Origin: Verrucomicrobiota bacterium
GTDB lineage: Bacteria; Verrucomicrobiota; Verrucomicrobiia; JADLBR01
Assembly (NCBI GenBank): GCA_029560585.1
Contig: JAKQKQ010000123.1
Location: 18,128 to 82,127, forward strand
Direction of reading: 5' to 3'
Length of the DNA: 64,000 nt
The translations under genes and the position numbers were made by a program. Below the pieces are notes generated by a model. The model made no database searches. It had not been told where the DNA came from and worked only from the letters and a program-made list of their open reading frames with translations. Shown here one piece after another: positions 52,634-61,100 of this stretch (position 1 is the first letter of the stretch; every line of letters begins with the position of its first letter).

Positions 52634-53563
52634 ATGGGTGCACCGCCATGTGTGCTGCAAAAAATTGAAACTCATCACATGAAGAAAGAGCAGTCTGAAC
52701 AGAAACGCGTTTGCGATGACGTGCTTGCGATACTCGATGCGATGCGCGGCAGCCGCAGCGAGACCGCGGAGGAAACACTCTCCCGGATGAAAATCGTGAT
52801 GGAGCGGGGCCGGCTCGTCCTCGACAAGGTTTCTCCGCGGGCGCACGAGGCATTGTTCTCCGACCGCGCGTTGCGGGATCGCTTCCTTGCCTCGAAATCC
52901 GCGTGCGCCTCCTTCATCATGTCGATCGACATTCGCCGGTCGGCAGAGCTGATGCTCAACGCCCGCAGCGCGGACCTCTTTGCGGAGTTCATGGCGGGCC
53001 TCTGTGAAGAACTTAGGAACTTGATCTGTGACAGGTTCGGCATCGTGGACAAGTTCACTGGCGATGGGCTGCTGGCTTGTTTCCCAGAGTTCTTTAGTGG
53101 TGAGGATGCGGGATATCGGGCCATCTCGGCGGCCCACGAGGCGCACATCGCTTTCGCGAAGAGATACAGACAGCACCGCCGTTCATTTTGCACCGTTTTG
53201 GCGGAAACCGGGTTGGGGATCGGCATCGACTATGGGGATATTCGCTTTGTGCAGATTGCCGGCGACCTGACGGTGGTCGGGGCTCCCGTGGTGTACGCCG
53301 CTCGCTTGAGCAGCGCGCCCGCCGGCAAGACCGTCCTGAACCAACGGGCGTATGAAATCATAGCGGCCCACTACGGTGCATTCTGCTCCACGTCTGAAAT
53401 CGAGCTGGACATCAAGCACCAGGGCCGGGTCCTCGCGTGCGAGGTCAAGCTCAAGAAACGCTCCTTCGTCCCGTCGGATCCGCCATGGCTGAATCCAAAA
53501 AAAGGTGGAGGGATGAGTCGAAGGAAGTCGGCGGCAGAGCCGCGACAGGGGAGGAGGAGATGA
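52634..53563 (+). CDS. Class III nucleotidyl-cyclase-like protein with altered active site
   Basis: This 309-residue protein starts 15 bases after the pump. An alternative ATG at 52679 would remove 15 residues. The cyclase homology domain (about residues 90-260) shows SFIMSIDIRRSAEL (first metal Asp), GIVDKFTGDGLLACFPEF (adenine-type Lys and second Asp), GLGIGIDYGDI and GAPVVYAARLSSAPAGK. Class III cyclases normally have VN-x-A-x-R (NxxxR); here the Asn is Val while the Arg remains, so activity is uncertain. An N-terminal helical part may be regulatory. Its stop overlaps the DedA start (ATGA). Confidence 0.82.
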   Translation: MGAPPCVLQKIETHHMKKEQSEQKRVCDDVLAILDAMRGSRSETAEETLSRMKIVMERGRLVLDKVSPRAHEALFSDRALRDRFLASKSACASFIMSIDIRRSAELMLNARSADLFAEFMAGLCEELRNLICDRFGIVDKFTGDGLLACFPEFFSGEDAGYRAISAAHEAHIAFAKRYRQHRRSFCTVLAETGLGIGIDYGDIRFVQIAGDLTVVGAPVVYAARLSSAPAGKTVLNQRAYEIIAAHYGAFCSTSEIELDIKHQGRVLACEVKLKKRSFVPSDPPWLNPKKGGGMSRRKSAAEPRQGRRR

Positions 53564-54153
53564 GCGAAGCAACGCAGTTTCTCATCTCATACGGCGGGCT
53601 GTTCCTGTTCCTCGTCGCTTTCGCGGAGGAGAGCGGCTTGCCGTTTCCCGCGGAGCCGTTCCTCCTGGCGGCGGGGGCACTGGCGTCCAGCGGAAAGTGC
53701 GGTCTGATCACTGCCGTCTGCTGGCCCGCGGCCGGATGTTTGGCGGCAGACGCGATTTGGTTTCACCTGGGACACCGCGGCAGTTCCCGCGTTCTCCGAA
53801 TGTTCCCCCACCTGCATGCCGTGCGGGGCAGGCTTCAACAGGCGACGCTCACCGGCACGCTCTTGCACGGCGCCCGGATGCTCACGGCCGCAAAATTCCT
53901 GCCGTTCGGCTCGGTCGTGCCCCTCCATGCCGGCGCGATGGAGGTCGGCGCTTCGCGCTTCGTCCTCGTGGATGCTCTCGCCTCGGTCCTTTACGCCGCC
54001 GTGTATGTCTTCCTGGGATCCGCTTTCCATGGACAACTGGAGCAGTTGATGGGGCTCCTTCGGAAGCTCGGCACCGTTTCTTTTGTCCTGATCGCGATCC
54101 TTGCGGGAGCACACGTATCTCGCTGGTTCCTCAAACACCGCCCGAAGCGATAA
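53560..54153 (+). CDS. DedA family membrane protein
   Basis: This 197-residue protein has the DedA/SNARE-associated fold: GGLFLFLVAFAEESGLPFPAEPFLLAAGALA (re-entrant start with the conserved acid and Pro), AADAIWFHLGHRGSSRVLRMFPHL, HGARMLTAAKFLPFGSVVPLHAGA and a C-terminal helix. DedA proteins act as lipid scramblases or flippases for undecaprenyl phosphate and related lipids and affect envelope stress and drug resistance. It overlaps the cyclase stop by 4 bases, with a strong GAGGAGGAG ribosome site, and is the last gene of the sigma-54 operon. Confidence 0.93.
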   Translation: MSEATQFLISYGGLFLFLVAFAEESGLPFPAEPFLLAAGALASSGKCGLITAVCWPAAGCLAADAIWFHLGHRGSSRVLRMFPHLHAVRGRLQQATLTGTLLHGARMLTAAKFLPFGSVVPLHAGAMEVGASRFVLVDALASVLYAAVYVFLGSAFHGQLEQLMGLLRKLGTVSFVLIAILAGAHVSRWFLKHRPKR

Positions 54154-54424
54154 GGGGATGGACCTCTTACACTATCACCTCGCCCAACCATTGGCCGACT
54201 CGATGTCCACCGCCTTCCGGCTTGCGCGCCGGAACGCAAGCCGCCGAGCAACATTTGGGGCCCCCTCAAATACCACGACTTGGCCAACTTCTGCGCCAAG
54301 CGCGGATTGGAGTTCTCGATGCGTGCCACCGCCGCACTTCGGGGGATGCGCCGGAGGCCCCCGCCTCGGGATCGTTCTGGATACAGGCTGAACTTGGTAA
54401 AGCAGCAACTGATCTATACAGGTC
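54154..54424. other. 271-base region between convergent genes, no supported gene
   Basis: In one plus-strand frame the section reads PPSNIWGPLKYHDLANFC, which looks protein-like, but no start or family supports a gene. It may be a decayed coding remnant. Confidence 0.35.
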
Positions 54425-55285
54425 TCAATAGCCCCCTCCCACCTCCCACGGAAAACTGGACTCCGGCCCGGATCGCCAAAAAGCCGCGAGCTGGTGCATG
54501 TTCCCGACGTAGGCCGCGATTAGTTCAGCCTGTCGCCGCTCATAGAGCGAGATCATCGGCTGCGGATCGTACGCGCCGTGATCGGCCGCAAATTCCTCCA
54601 GCGCGCTCAGCAGAAGCCCGACGTCCCCGATGTGGCCCATCGACGCCTGATATTCATGCATGGCATCAAAGTGCGTGCCGGGGTAGCCCGGCAGGATGGG
54701 GTGGATGATCTCGACCATGTAGCGGAATCGCTTGAATGCCACCCGAACGCGGTGAATCGACGCGGGCGCCGCCGGGTCGACGCGCGCCTGGCGCCGGGAC
54801 ACCCTCTCGAAAACGTCGTCCATGGCGGCGAAGAGCCGCGCTGCCAATCCCGGGCCAAAGCCCCGGGCTCCCATCGCAGCCAAGGTGTTCGCGATCCGCC
54901 GAGAAACCTCGCCGACCTTGAAGTGGCGCACTCTGCGAGCCGCTGTCTTGAGCAAACGTCTCTCACGACCCTGCAAGTATTCTTCCAATGGTCCGAGCGC
55001 CGGCAGGATCCCCTTCCTTTCCTCAATCTCCGCGAGTATGACCTGAACGTCGCGCACATCTCCAAGTTCGTCGAGTTGGGCCTTCAGCGCCTCCCGCAAT
55101 TTTTGCAGCCGCGGTCGCGGATCCAGTGCTCGCAACAGATCGATCAGAGCCAGCAGGCGACGTGTGGCCACCCGCAGGTCGTGCACCCCCGTCTCTGTGA
55201 TCTCCCTCCTGCAGCGCGAGTGCCGCCTGCGATAATCATCGTGTCGGTCGTCGAGCGCATTGAGCAGCAGGTCTTGGGGGGTCAT
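54425..55285 (-). CDS. CHAD domain protein
   Basis: This 286-residue protein begins MTPQDLLLNALDDRHDDYRRRH; an upstream in-frame start would add 52 residues without similarity. It has the conserved-His alpha-helical (CHAD) fold: GVHDLRVATRRLLALIDLLR, LDELGDVRDVQVILAEIEE and SIHRVRVAFKRFRYMVEIIHPIL, two helical halves with the His/Arg/Lys-rich patches that bind polyphosphate. The family is linked to polyphosphate granules. Its location 167 bases from the PhoB/PhoR-like genes on the same strand supports a phosphate-related role. The exact function is unknown. Confidence 0.9.
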   Translation of the reverse strand: MTPQDLLLNALDDRHDDYRRRHSRCRREITETGVHDLRVATRRLLALIDLLRALDPRPRLQKLREALKAQLDELGDVRDVQVILAEIEERKGILPALGPLEEYLQGRERRLLKTAARRVRHFKVGEVSRRIANTLAAMGARGFGPGLAARLFAAMDDVFERVSRRQARVDPAAPASIHRVRVAFKRFRYMVEIIHPILPGYPGTHFDAMHEYQASMGHIGDVGLLLSALEEFAADHGAYDPQPMISLYERRQAELIAAYVGNMHQLAAFWRSGPESSFPWEVGGGY

Positions 55286-55451
55286 CGCATGGTCTCCACT
55301 CCGGTGCCGGAAACAGCTTATCCCCTGTCGGTCGGCCCCCGGCGGGAATCGAATCGGCCCGCGCGCCCAACGCCGCGATCTGGGCCTTTCCCACCCCGAC
55401 CGGACGAAAACGGCAACGGGCGCCTCATGGACTCGATCCACATTCGTCTCA

Positions 55452-56141
55452 TCACGCTCCCGGGACTGTCAGCCTGTAGCCAAAACCGCGGATCGTCTCG
55501 ATGCACGCCCCCGATTCACCGAGCTTTCCCCGCAACCTCTGGACGTGGCTATCAACCGTGCGGGTGTCCACGGACGCCTGATAGTTCCACACCTCGGCCA
55601 GGAGACGCTCCCGCGTTTGCACCCGGTTGCACCGATCCATCAGCAGTCCCAGGAGCCTGAATTCGGTGCGCGTCAGCCGGAGTTCTCTCCCGCGGACAGT
55701 CACTTGATAGGATGAGCGGTCGAGCGTGATCTCGCCCACCTTCAGAATGTCTGGCCTCAGAGTCCGTCCCCGGGTCCGCTCCAAGACCTTTCCGATGCGC
55801 ACCACGAGTTCCCGCGGGCTGAAGGGTTTTGTCACGTAATCATCGGCCCCCAGCTCGAGGCCCAGTATCCTGTCCGCTTCCTCGGCCTTGGCCGACAAGA
55901 TGACCACCGGCATGGTCGCTGTCGCCCCGTCGCCTCGCAGTCGCCTGCAAACCTCGGTGCCCGGCATGTCCGGTAACATGATATCCAGAAGGACCAAGTC
56001 GGGTGCTTCGTCTATTGCCTTCCGTAAACATAGCGCACCCCCCTCTGCGGTCATGGTCTGATAGTCCGCCTTTCGGAGTGTGAAAACCAAAAGATCCCTC
56101 ACATCCTGATCGTCCTCGGCTACGAGAATTCGTCCCACCAT
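55452..56141 (-). CDS. OmpR/PhoB family response regulator (second)
   Basis: This 229-residue response regulator has a receiver domain (residues 1-120) with the acidic pair VAEDDQD, phosphoacceptor in LVLLDIMLPDMPG and the Lys in VTKPFSPREL. A winged-helix domain of PhoB type follows, with LTRTEFRLLGLLMDRCNRVQTRERLLAEVWNYQASVDTRTVDSHVQRLRGKLGESG. It follows the histidine kinase gene at 56300 by 158 bases. It is similar to the first regulator at 58015, so the kinase may phosphorylate both. Confidence 0.93.
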   Translation of the reverse strand: MVGRILVAEDDQDVRDLLVFTLRKADYQTMTAEGGALCLRKAIDEAPDLVLLDIMLPDMPGTEVCRRLRGDGATATMPVVILSAKAEEADRILGLELGADDYVTKPFSPRELVVRIGKVLERTRGRTLRPDILKVGEITLDRSSYQVTVRGRELRLTRTEFRLLGLLMDRCNRVQTRERLLAEVWNYQASVDTRTVDSHVQRLRGKLGESGACIETIRGFGYRLTVPGA

Positions 56142-56299
56142 GGCCCGGCCTCCAGCGTATCCTTCCGTTTGTCGCCATCGTGAAGCTACAAGGCTCCCGC
56201 AACGAACGCGTGGCGCCAACGCAACAGAACTGTTACTTTTCTCGCGAGTGAACCCCCCGAATCGCGCCGTCAGCGCCGATCCGATCCTGGCCTCGCCCC

Positions 56300-58018
56300 C
56301 TAAACAGCAGTGGGCAATGTAAAATAGAATCGGCTTCCGGCCCCGACGACACTCTCCGCCCAGACCCGACCACCGTGCGCCTGGACGATGTGTTTGACGA
56401 TCGATAGCCCCAGGCCGGTCCCTCCCAATTCCCGGCTGCGCGCCTTGCCCACGCGGTAGAATCGCTCGAAGATGCGCTCGAGATCCTCAGCGCCGATTCC
56501 AGGGCCATCGTCGGCGACACAGCACTCGATCTCATTGCCGTCCGCGCGGGCGGAGAGGATCACGTGCCCGCCCGCCTGCGTGTACTTGATCGCGTTGGCC
56601 AACAGGTTGATCAGCACCTGGTGAAGGCGTCTGCGGTCTCCACGCGCGGCCGGCAACTCGGTAGGCATCTCCAGCGTCACCGTCATGGCCTTCGCGCGCG
56701 CTTCTCGGCCGAGTTCCTCGACGACCGTCTCCGCGACATCGTCCAGCCGCACCAGCCCAGACTCCAACCGGGCCTGCTGTGACTCCAGCGCCGATATGCT
56801 CAGCAGGTCCTCGATCAGCGCCTCGAGCTGCCTCACGTTCTTCTGGATCGTCTGCTGGAAACGGCGCGCGATATCGGGTTCGGGCGGCGGCTCATCCAGC
56901 AAAGTCTCGATATAGCCGCGTATCACCGAAAGCGGCGTCCGCAGCTCGTGGCTGACATTCGCGACGAATTCCTTACGCAAGTTCTCAAGCTGTTTCAACC
57001 TCGTGATATCGTGCAGCACAACGACCGTGCCACCGTAGTCGCACAGGGCGGCGGCGTTGACCAGAAACGTGCGGTTCACGGGCGCGCCGAAGGTCATCTC
57101 CCCGCTCCCGGGGTCGGCCATCAGTTTCTCCCACTCGAAGTGCCGCAGCGCCTCGAAAGGCGTCTTGCCGACCGCGTCCTCGTTCAGGTGGAACTGCTCG
57201 CGCATCGCATTGTTCATCAGTCGGATCTTCCCGCCGGAATCAACGACCAATACCCCCTCCGACATGCTGGCCAAAACCGCGGCCAGCCCGGCCTTTTCTT
57301 CGCCAAGCTCGCGCAGGCGCCCTTCGAGCTGGGTGGCCATGTTATCGAGGGCCGTGGCCAACTCACCCAACTCGCCGGTTAGGCCGCGGGGCGCCCGGCG
57401 CGAGAAATCGCCGCGGGCGAAATCGCCGGCCACATCTCGCATCCGCGAGATCGGCTCGGTCACGCGCCTCGTCAACCAGTAGCTCACGGGGATGGCCGCG
57501 AGGCCGGCAACCAGGCACGCGATGGCGACTGTGTGACGGACGCGCCACGTCGTTGCCGCTATTTCGTCCAGTGGCTCCGCCACGCGCACGAAGCCCATCG
57601 GGGCCCGGACCGCGACGTAAGCGAGCCGCACCCCCACCGTGTCACTGAGGCGCTGCGCCCGCCCTACGCCGAGCCGCAAAGCCTCCTGAACCTCGGGCCG
57701 GAACAGGTGGTTCTCGATATGCGCCAGTTCATCCGGCCTCTTGTTCGACTCCGCCACAACGGTGCCGTCGGCGGCGATTACGGTGACGCGCAGGCCGGTC
57801 TCCTCGCGCAATCGATGAACGACCCCGTTGAGCTGTTCGCTGGGCACCGCGGCCAGCGCGGCCCTCACCAGCACAGCCTGACGGGTAAGGTCCGTTTCGA
57901 TGCGCTGCCGGAGATACGGCGGCAGAACCACGTTCAGGGTCAAGCTGATGCCTACGATCAGCGCCGCCAGCAGGGCGGCCAAGGCCGCGAATGACCGCCT
58001 CTGGAGGGTGAACTTCAC
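56300..58018 (-). CDS. PhoR-like membrane histidine kinase
   Basis: The product has 572 residues. The GTG at 58018 overlaps the preceding stop (GTGA); another GTG four codons upstream is possible. It has two membrane segments (FAALAALLAALIVGISLTLNVVLPP and VAIACLVAGLAAIPVSYWL) around a periplasmic sensor (about residues 35-155). A HAMP linker (TRRVTEPISRMRDVAGDFARGDFSRR), a PAS domain (about 235-320), the HisKA helix with phospho-His (EFVANVSHELRTPLSVIRGYIE) and the ATPase domain (VLINLLANAIKYTQ, DDGPGIGAED, GGTGLGLSIVKHIVQAHGG) follow. The order is that of PhoR. It is probably a phosphate-sensing kinase, but the sensor domain sequence gives no direct proof. Confidence 0.92.
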   Translation of the reverse strand: MKFTLQRRSFAALAALLAALIVGISLTLNVVLPPYLRQRIETDLTRQAVLVRAALAAVPSEQLNGVVHRLREETGLRVTVIAADGTVVAESNKRPDELAHIENHLFRPEVQEALRLGVGRAQRLSDTVGVRLAYVAVRAPMGFVRVAEPLDEIAATTWRVRHTVAIACLVAGLAAIPVSYWLTRRVTEPISRMRDVAGDFARGDFSRRAPRGLTGELGELATALDNMATQLEGRLRELGEEKAGLAAVLASMSEGVLVVDSGGKIRLMNNAMREQFHLNEDAVGKTPFEALRHFEWEKLMADPGSGEMTFGAPVNRTFLVNAAALCDYGGTVVVLHDITRLKQLENLRKEFVANVSHELRTPLSVIRGYIETLLDEPPPEPDIARRFQQTIQKNVRQLEALIEDLLSISALESQQARLESGLVRLDDVAETVVEELGREARAKAMTVTLEMPTELPAARGDRRRLHQVLINLLANAIKYTQAGGHVILSARADGNEIECCVADDGPGIGAEDLERIFERFYRVGKARSRELGGTGLGLSIVKHIVQAHGGRVWAESVVGAGSRFYFTLPTAV

Positions 58019-58698
58019 GCGTTGGGACACCGGTAACCAACGCCGCGCACGGTCTCCACGACGTCCGCCGATTCACCCAGCTTCGCGCGCAGTCGCCGCA
58101 CATGCGTGTCCACCGTTCGGGTGTCAACGTCGGCCTCGTACGCCCAGACATCCCGAAGCAGCACCTCGCGCGATTGCACGCGCCCGCGACGTTCAAGCAG
58201 AATGGCCAATAGGTTGAACTCGGTGGCCGTCAGATCCAGGGGCCTCCCATTCGCAGTGGCGACGTGGCGGACTCTGTCCAAGACAATGTCGCCACGCCTC
58301 AAGACCTCCGCGCTCTCCATCCCACCGCGATTCGGCTGGAGCAGCTTCTTGACCCGAAGCACGACTTCCCGAGGGCTGAACGGCTTGGTGACATAATCGT
58401 CGGCGCCCAGCTCGAGCCCGAGGATTCGGTCCACCTCGTCGGCCCGCGCCGTCAGCATCAGCACCGGAATGTGCGCCGTCCGCGAATCGCCCTTGATCTT
58501 TTGGCAGACGGCGGTGCCTTCCATGCCCGGGAGCATCAGGTCGAGCATCACCAGCGCCGGCAGCCTGTCGCGCACCATGCCCAAGCCGACCGCGCCATCG
58601 CGCGCGGTGGCCGTTCTGTAGCCCGCTCGCTCGATGTGATGGACGAGCAGGGCGAGGACATCCGGTTCGTCCTCAATGATCAGTACCGTGTCAGACAT
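58015..58698 (-). CDS. OmpR/PhoB family response regulator (first)
   Basis: This 227-residue regulator has a receiver domain with IIEDEPD, phosphoacceptor VMLDLMLPGMEG and VTKPFSPREV. Its C-terminal winged-helix domain has LTATEFNLLAILLERRGRVQSREVLLRDVWAYEADVDTRTVDTHVRRLRAKLGESADVVETVRGVGYRC, the PhoB type. It is the first gene of the regulatory cluster and overlaps the kinase. The closeness to PhoB and the CHAD gene nearby suggest a phosphate-response role; this is inference. Confidence 0.94.
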   Translation of the reverse strand: MSDTVLIIEDEPDVLALLVHHIERAGYRTATARDGAVGLGMVRDRLPALVMLDLMLPGMEGTAVCQKIKGDSRTAHIPVLMLTARADEVDRILGLELGADDYVTKPFSPREVVLRVKKLLQPNRGGMESAEVLRRGDIVLDRVRHVATANGRPLDLTATEFNLLAILLERRGRVQSREVLLRDVWAYEADVDTRTVDTHVRRLRAKLGESADVVETVRGVGYRCPNA

Positions 58699-59182
58699 AA
58701 CACCGGCCGTCCCCCGCCGCGTTCACGTGGCGCGAACCATAACCGCTGCAAGAACTCATTGTCGTCTTGTTCTTCCATCTTTTTCGTAATGAATCGCATC
58801 GATTTGTTACGATTCTGTTTCGGGAATGTGACAACGCAGAAAACTCGCAGCCGACCCCACCGCACTCTTCCGGGGAGAACCGCTTCGCTTCGCGTTCGGC
58901 GATCCTGTTCATCAGGCGCCGACCTCCCGCTGCGAAGTTCGGGACCATTTCCTTGGCGTGGCTGACCTCCGGCGTGTTCTTAACGGCGCCCCCCACTTGG
59001 AAGGACTCGTGATCCTGAACGGCGCGCCACCCCAATTCGACCGCGCCCGTGATGGCCACCGGCACACTGCGGGAGCCGCACCATCACTGACCCGAACGGC
59101 CCGAGATTTCACCTATTTGTTTCGGTCGCGTCGCCCATCCGACAAATGGTGAGCCGATATTCCACCAAGCACAGCGCACAAG
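58699..59182. other. 484-base intergenic region, no supported gene
   Basis: This is the divergent region upstream of the PhoB-like regulator. It holds ATGTGACAA (58826-58834), part of which recurs near 59659 (TTGTGACAT). Small reading frames on both strands have no ribosome site or family. Promoters for the regulator operon are expected here. Confidence 0.4.
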
Positions 59183-59428
59183 ATGAAATCGTCGGTCCTA
59201 CACATCTCCGTCACCAGTGGCGATGATCCTACCGTCAACCTCGACTTTACCGCACGCTTGACGGACCGGTTGCCGAATCTGATGCCCACGGCCCTGCGGA
59301 GAAGGCTGGACCACAGGGCCGTGGACCTGAGCTCTCTGGCGTCAGAGGCCCGCGCCCGCGACTATGCTCCCGGCGACATCCTCCGCTTCGTGGAAGGCGC
59401 TCAAGTGGTTCACGTCTGGCTGGAATGA
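59183..59428 (+). CDS. Small protein with SHOCT-like/YvlB-type C-terminal domain
   Basis: This 81-residue protein contains VNLDFTARLTDRLPNLMPTALRRRLDHRAVDLSSL and ends in DILRFVEGAQVVHVWLE. The arrangement (a beta strand of the type VNVRIPL, a Pro-rich helical middle, then a Leu-rich helix and a closing strand HVWLE) resembles the SHOCT-like domain seen at the end of YvlB-like proteins. These often accompany anti-sigma or stress regulators. No good ribosome site precedes it. The call is tentative. Confidence 0.5.
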   Translation: MKSSVLHISVTSGDDPTVNLDFTARLTDRLPNLMPTALRRRLDHRAVDLSSLASEARARDYAPGDILRFVEGAQVVHVWLE

Positions 59429-59759
59429 CCGCCACGACACTTCGCCGAACCTGGCCGGCGCCACGGGCCATCCACCAGCACTGCGTCTCACGGGCCTCTC
59501 AACATCAACCCCTTATGATCAGCCCAGACGAAAGCCGTGCCGCCATAAGGCCAAAGCGACTGCCCCTTGCCCACGTAATGCGCCGCAGGAGGTCGCTCAT
59601 CGCCTGCCGGCATGCCCTCCTCCGCGCAGGGTACCATGGCCGAGACTGTAACACAATTGTGACATTGCGGTCACCGAATAGCCACCGGATGCGTATTAGT
59701 TGTGAATAGCGAGATGCTAGGCCCGCGAAGGCGGTGCGGATGCCGACGAGGGACGCAAA
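59429..59759. other. 331-base intergenic region with a candidate operator
   Basis: There is no supported gene. It contains the dyad-like site at 59646-59664 and the promoter region of the LpxH-like gene. Confidence 0.4.
59646..59664. promoter_or_regulatory. Candidate regulator site CTGTAACACAATTGTGACA
   Basis: The site is centred on a perfect 10-base palindrome (CACAATTGTG, 59652-59661) and includes two TGTnACA-type half sites (TGTAACA and TGTGACA, the second a Pho-box-like half in reverse). It lies about 95 bases upstream of the LpxH-like gene. The controlling protein is unknown; one of the PhoB-like regulators is possible. Confidence 0.3.
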
Positions 59760-60644
59760 GTGATACGGTATAGAACAGGTTTCATATCGGACGTGCACCT
59801 CGGCACGAGGGGCAGCGACGCCTCTTCCCTTCTTGGTTTTCTCAAAGAGAACGAGTTCGAGACGCTGTACCTAGTGGGCGACATCATCGACGTGTGGGCC
59901 CTGCGCCGCGGCATCTATTGGCCCCAAGAACACAACGACGTCGTCCAAAAACTGCTCCGCAAGGCGCGCAAGGGAACTCGGCTGATTTACATACCTGGGA
60001 ACCACGACGAGTTCGTGAATCACTTCCTTGGCACATTCGGCAACATCGCGATCCAAAAAAACGCCATCCACCACACCGCGGACGGCCGTCGAATACTCGT
60101 CATGCATGGACACGAGCTGGACGCGGTGGTCCAAGGAATGGGCTGGTTGGCGCACCTGGGGGACGTGGGTTACAAGACGCTGATGGAGTTGAACCGCGTT
60201 GTCGACGTAGCACGTCGACTGTTCGGATGGCCGTATTGGTCGCTCAGCGCCTACGTCAAACGCCAGGTCAAGAACGTGGTGAGCTTCATCGGGGATTTCG
60301 AGCGGGAGGTGGTGCGATACGCCAGACGGTACGATGTGGACGGCGTGCTCTGTGGGCACATCCACACCGCCGACGAAAGCGAGATCGGCGGGTTCACCTA
60401 TTACAATTCGGGCGATTGGGTCGAGAGCCGCACGGCGATCGTGGAACATTTTGATGGGAGGCTGGAACTGCTGCGGTATCTGCACGTGGACGGCGCGGAG
60501 GCCGGGAAAGGCGCCCCCGCGAGTCCGCCACCCGCCCGGGCATCGTCGCCCGCATCCGGGTTGAGTCGCGGCGCGCGCGCGGGACCATTGCGCCGGAGGC
60601 GCAGGATCCCTTCGACCGACGTCCCGGCGGAAGCCAATAATTGA
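59760..60644 (+). CDS. LpxH-like UDP-2,3-diacylglucosamine diphosphatase / metallophosphoesterase
   Basis: This 294-residue calcineurin-like phosphoesterase has all metal motifs: GFISDVHLGTRG, LVGDIIDVW, YIPGNHDEF, MHGHELD and GHIHTADES. The order and the helical insertion (VVDVARRLFGWPYWSLSAYVKRQ) match the UDP-2,3-diacylglucosamine hydrolase (LpxH-type) group used in lipid A synthesis; an Arg/Pro/Ala-rich basic tail of about 45 residues extends the family length (about 240). The GTG at 59760 follows GAGGGACGCAAA. Role: probably lipid A or related phospholipid head-group metabolism at the inner membrane. Confidence 0.88.
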   Translation: MIRYRTGFISDVHLGTRGSDASSLLGFLKENEFETLYLVGDIIDVWALRRGIYWPQEHNDVVQKLLRKARKGTRLIYIPGNHDEFVNHFLGTFGNIAIQKNAIHHTADGRRILVMHGHELDAVVQGMGWLAHLGDVGYKTLMELNRVVDVARRLFGWPYWSLSAYVKRQVKNVVSFIGDFEREVVRYARRYDVDGVLCGHIHTADESEIGGFTYYNSGDWVESRTAIVEHFDGRLELLRYLHVDGAEAGKGAPASPPPARASSPASGLSRGARAGPLRRRRRIPSTDVPAEANN

Positions 60645-60709
60645 TCTGCGAAAAAGAATAGAAGTAAAAACCCGACTGGAATCGCATGCCGAGGAAAGTG
60701 TGATGTCGT

Positions 60710-61072
60710 ATGAACCCCATTATGAATGCTGGCCTGTGCGAACAAGAACCGAGCCACCACGTTTTTCTCCCGGCCAAATACACGCTCCGAATCTACGATA
60801 ATGAAGCACCCGAAGCGCTCCTTTTGTATTTTCAGGCGACAACATCATTCCCACCAGTCCATGCGGGCGACGTGTTGCGAACGAGCGATTGGCCTCCCCG
60901 ACTGAAGGGGCGGCCCGCCCACGTTGAGCGCGTGGAGTATTCTGTCTACAGCATGAACAATCAGGTCTGGTGCGAGACGCACGTGTTTTGCCGATTCCAT
61001 CCCGGCGGCGAGGCTTGGCCAATCCCGGCAGTTTCCGATGAGGAAACCCGCGCAGGCCGTGGCCGCCAGTGA
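60710..61072 (+). CDS. Conserved-looking hypothetical protein (120 residues)
   Basis: The protein includes YTLRIYDNEAPEALLLYFQATTSFPPVHAGDVLRTSDWPPRLKGRPAHVERVEYSVYSMNNQVWCETHVFCRF. The mix of strands and conserved-looking aromatic positions suggests a real small beta-barrel protein. No family recognised. The ATG has no strong ribosome site; one five codons later is possible. It opens the accessory region after the LpxH-like gene. Confidence 0.5.
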   Translation: MNPIMNAGLCEQEPSHHVFLPAKYTLRIYDNEAPEALLLYFQATTSFPPVHAGDVLRTSDWPPRLKGRPAHVERVEYSVYSMNNQVWCETHVFCRFHPGGEAWPIPAVSDEETRAGRGRQ

Positions 61073-61100
61073 CATCGGCGTCCCGAATTGATTCACCCGT

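Noticed and set aside
51251..53176. Open frame of 641 codons on the minus strand
   Set aside because: Antisense to the RND pump and cyclase genes, His/Asp/Arg-rich shadow sequence with no family motif.
58691..59065. Minus-strand open frame of 124 codons upstream of the PhoB-like regulator
   Set aside because: No ribosome site or family; the region is more likely regulatory.
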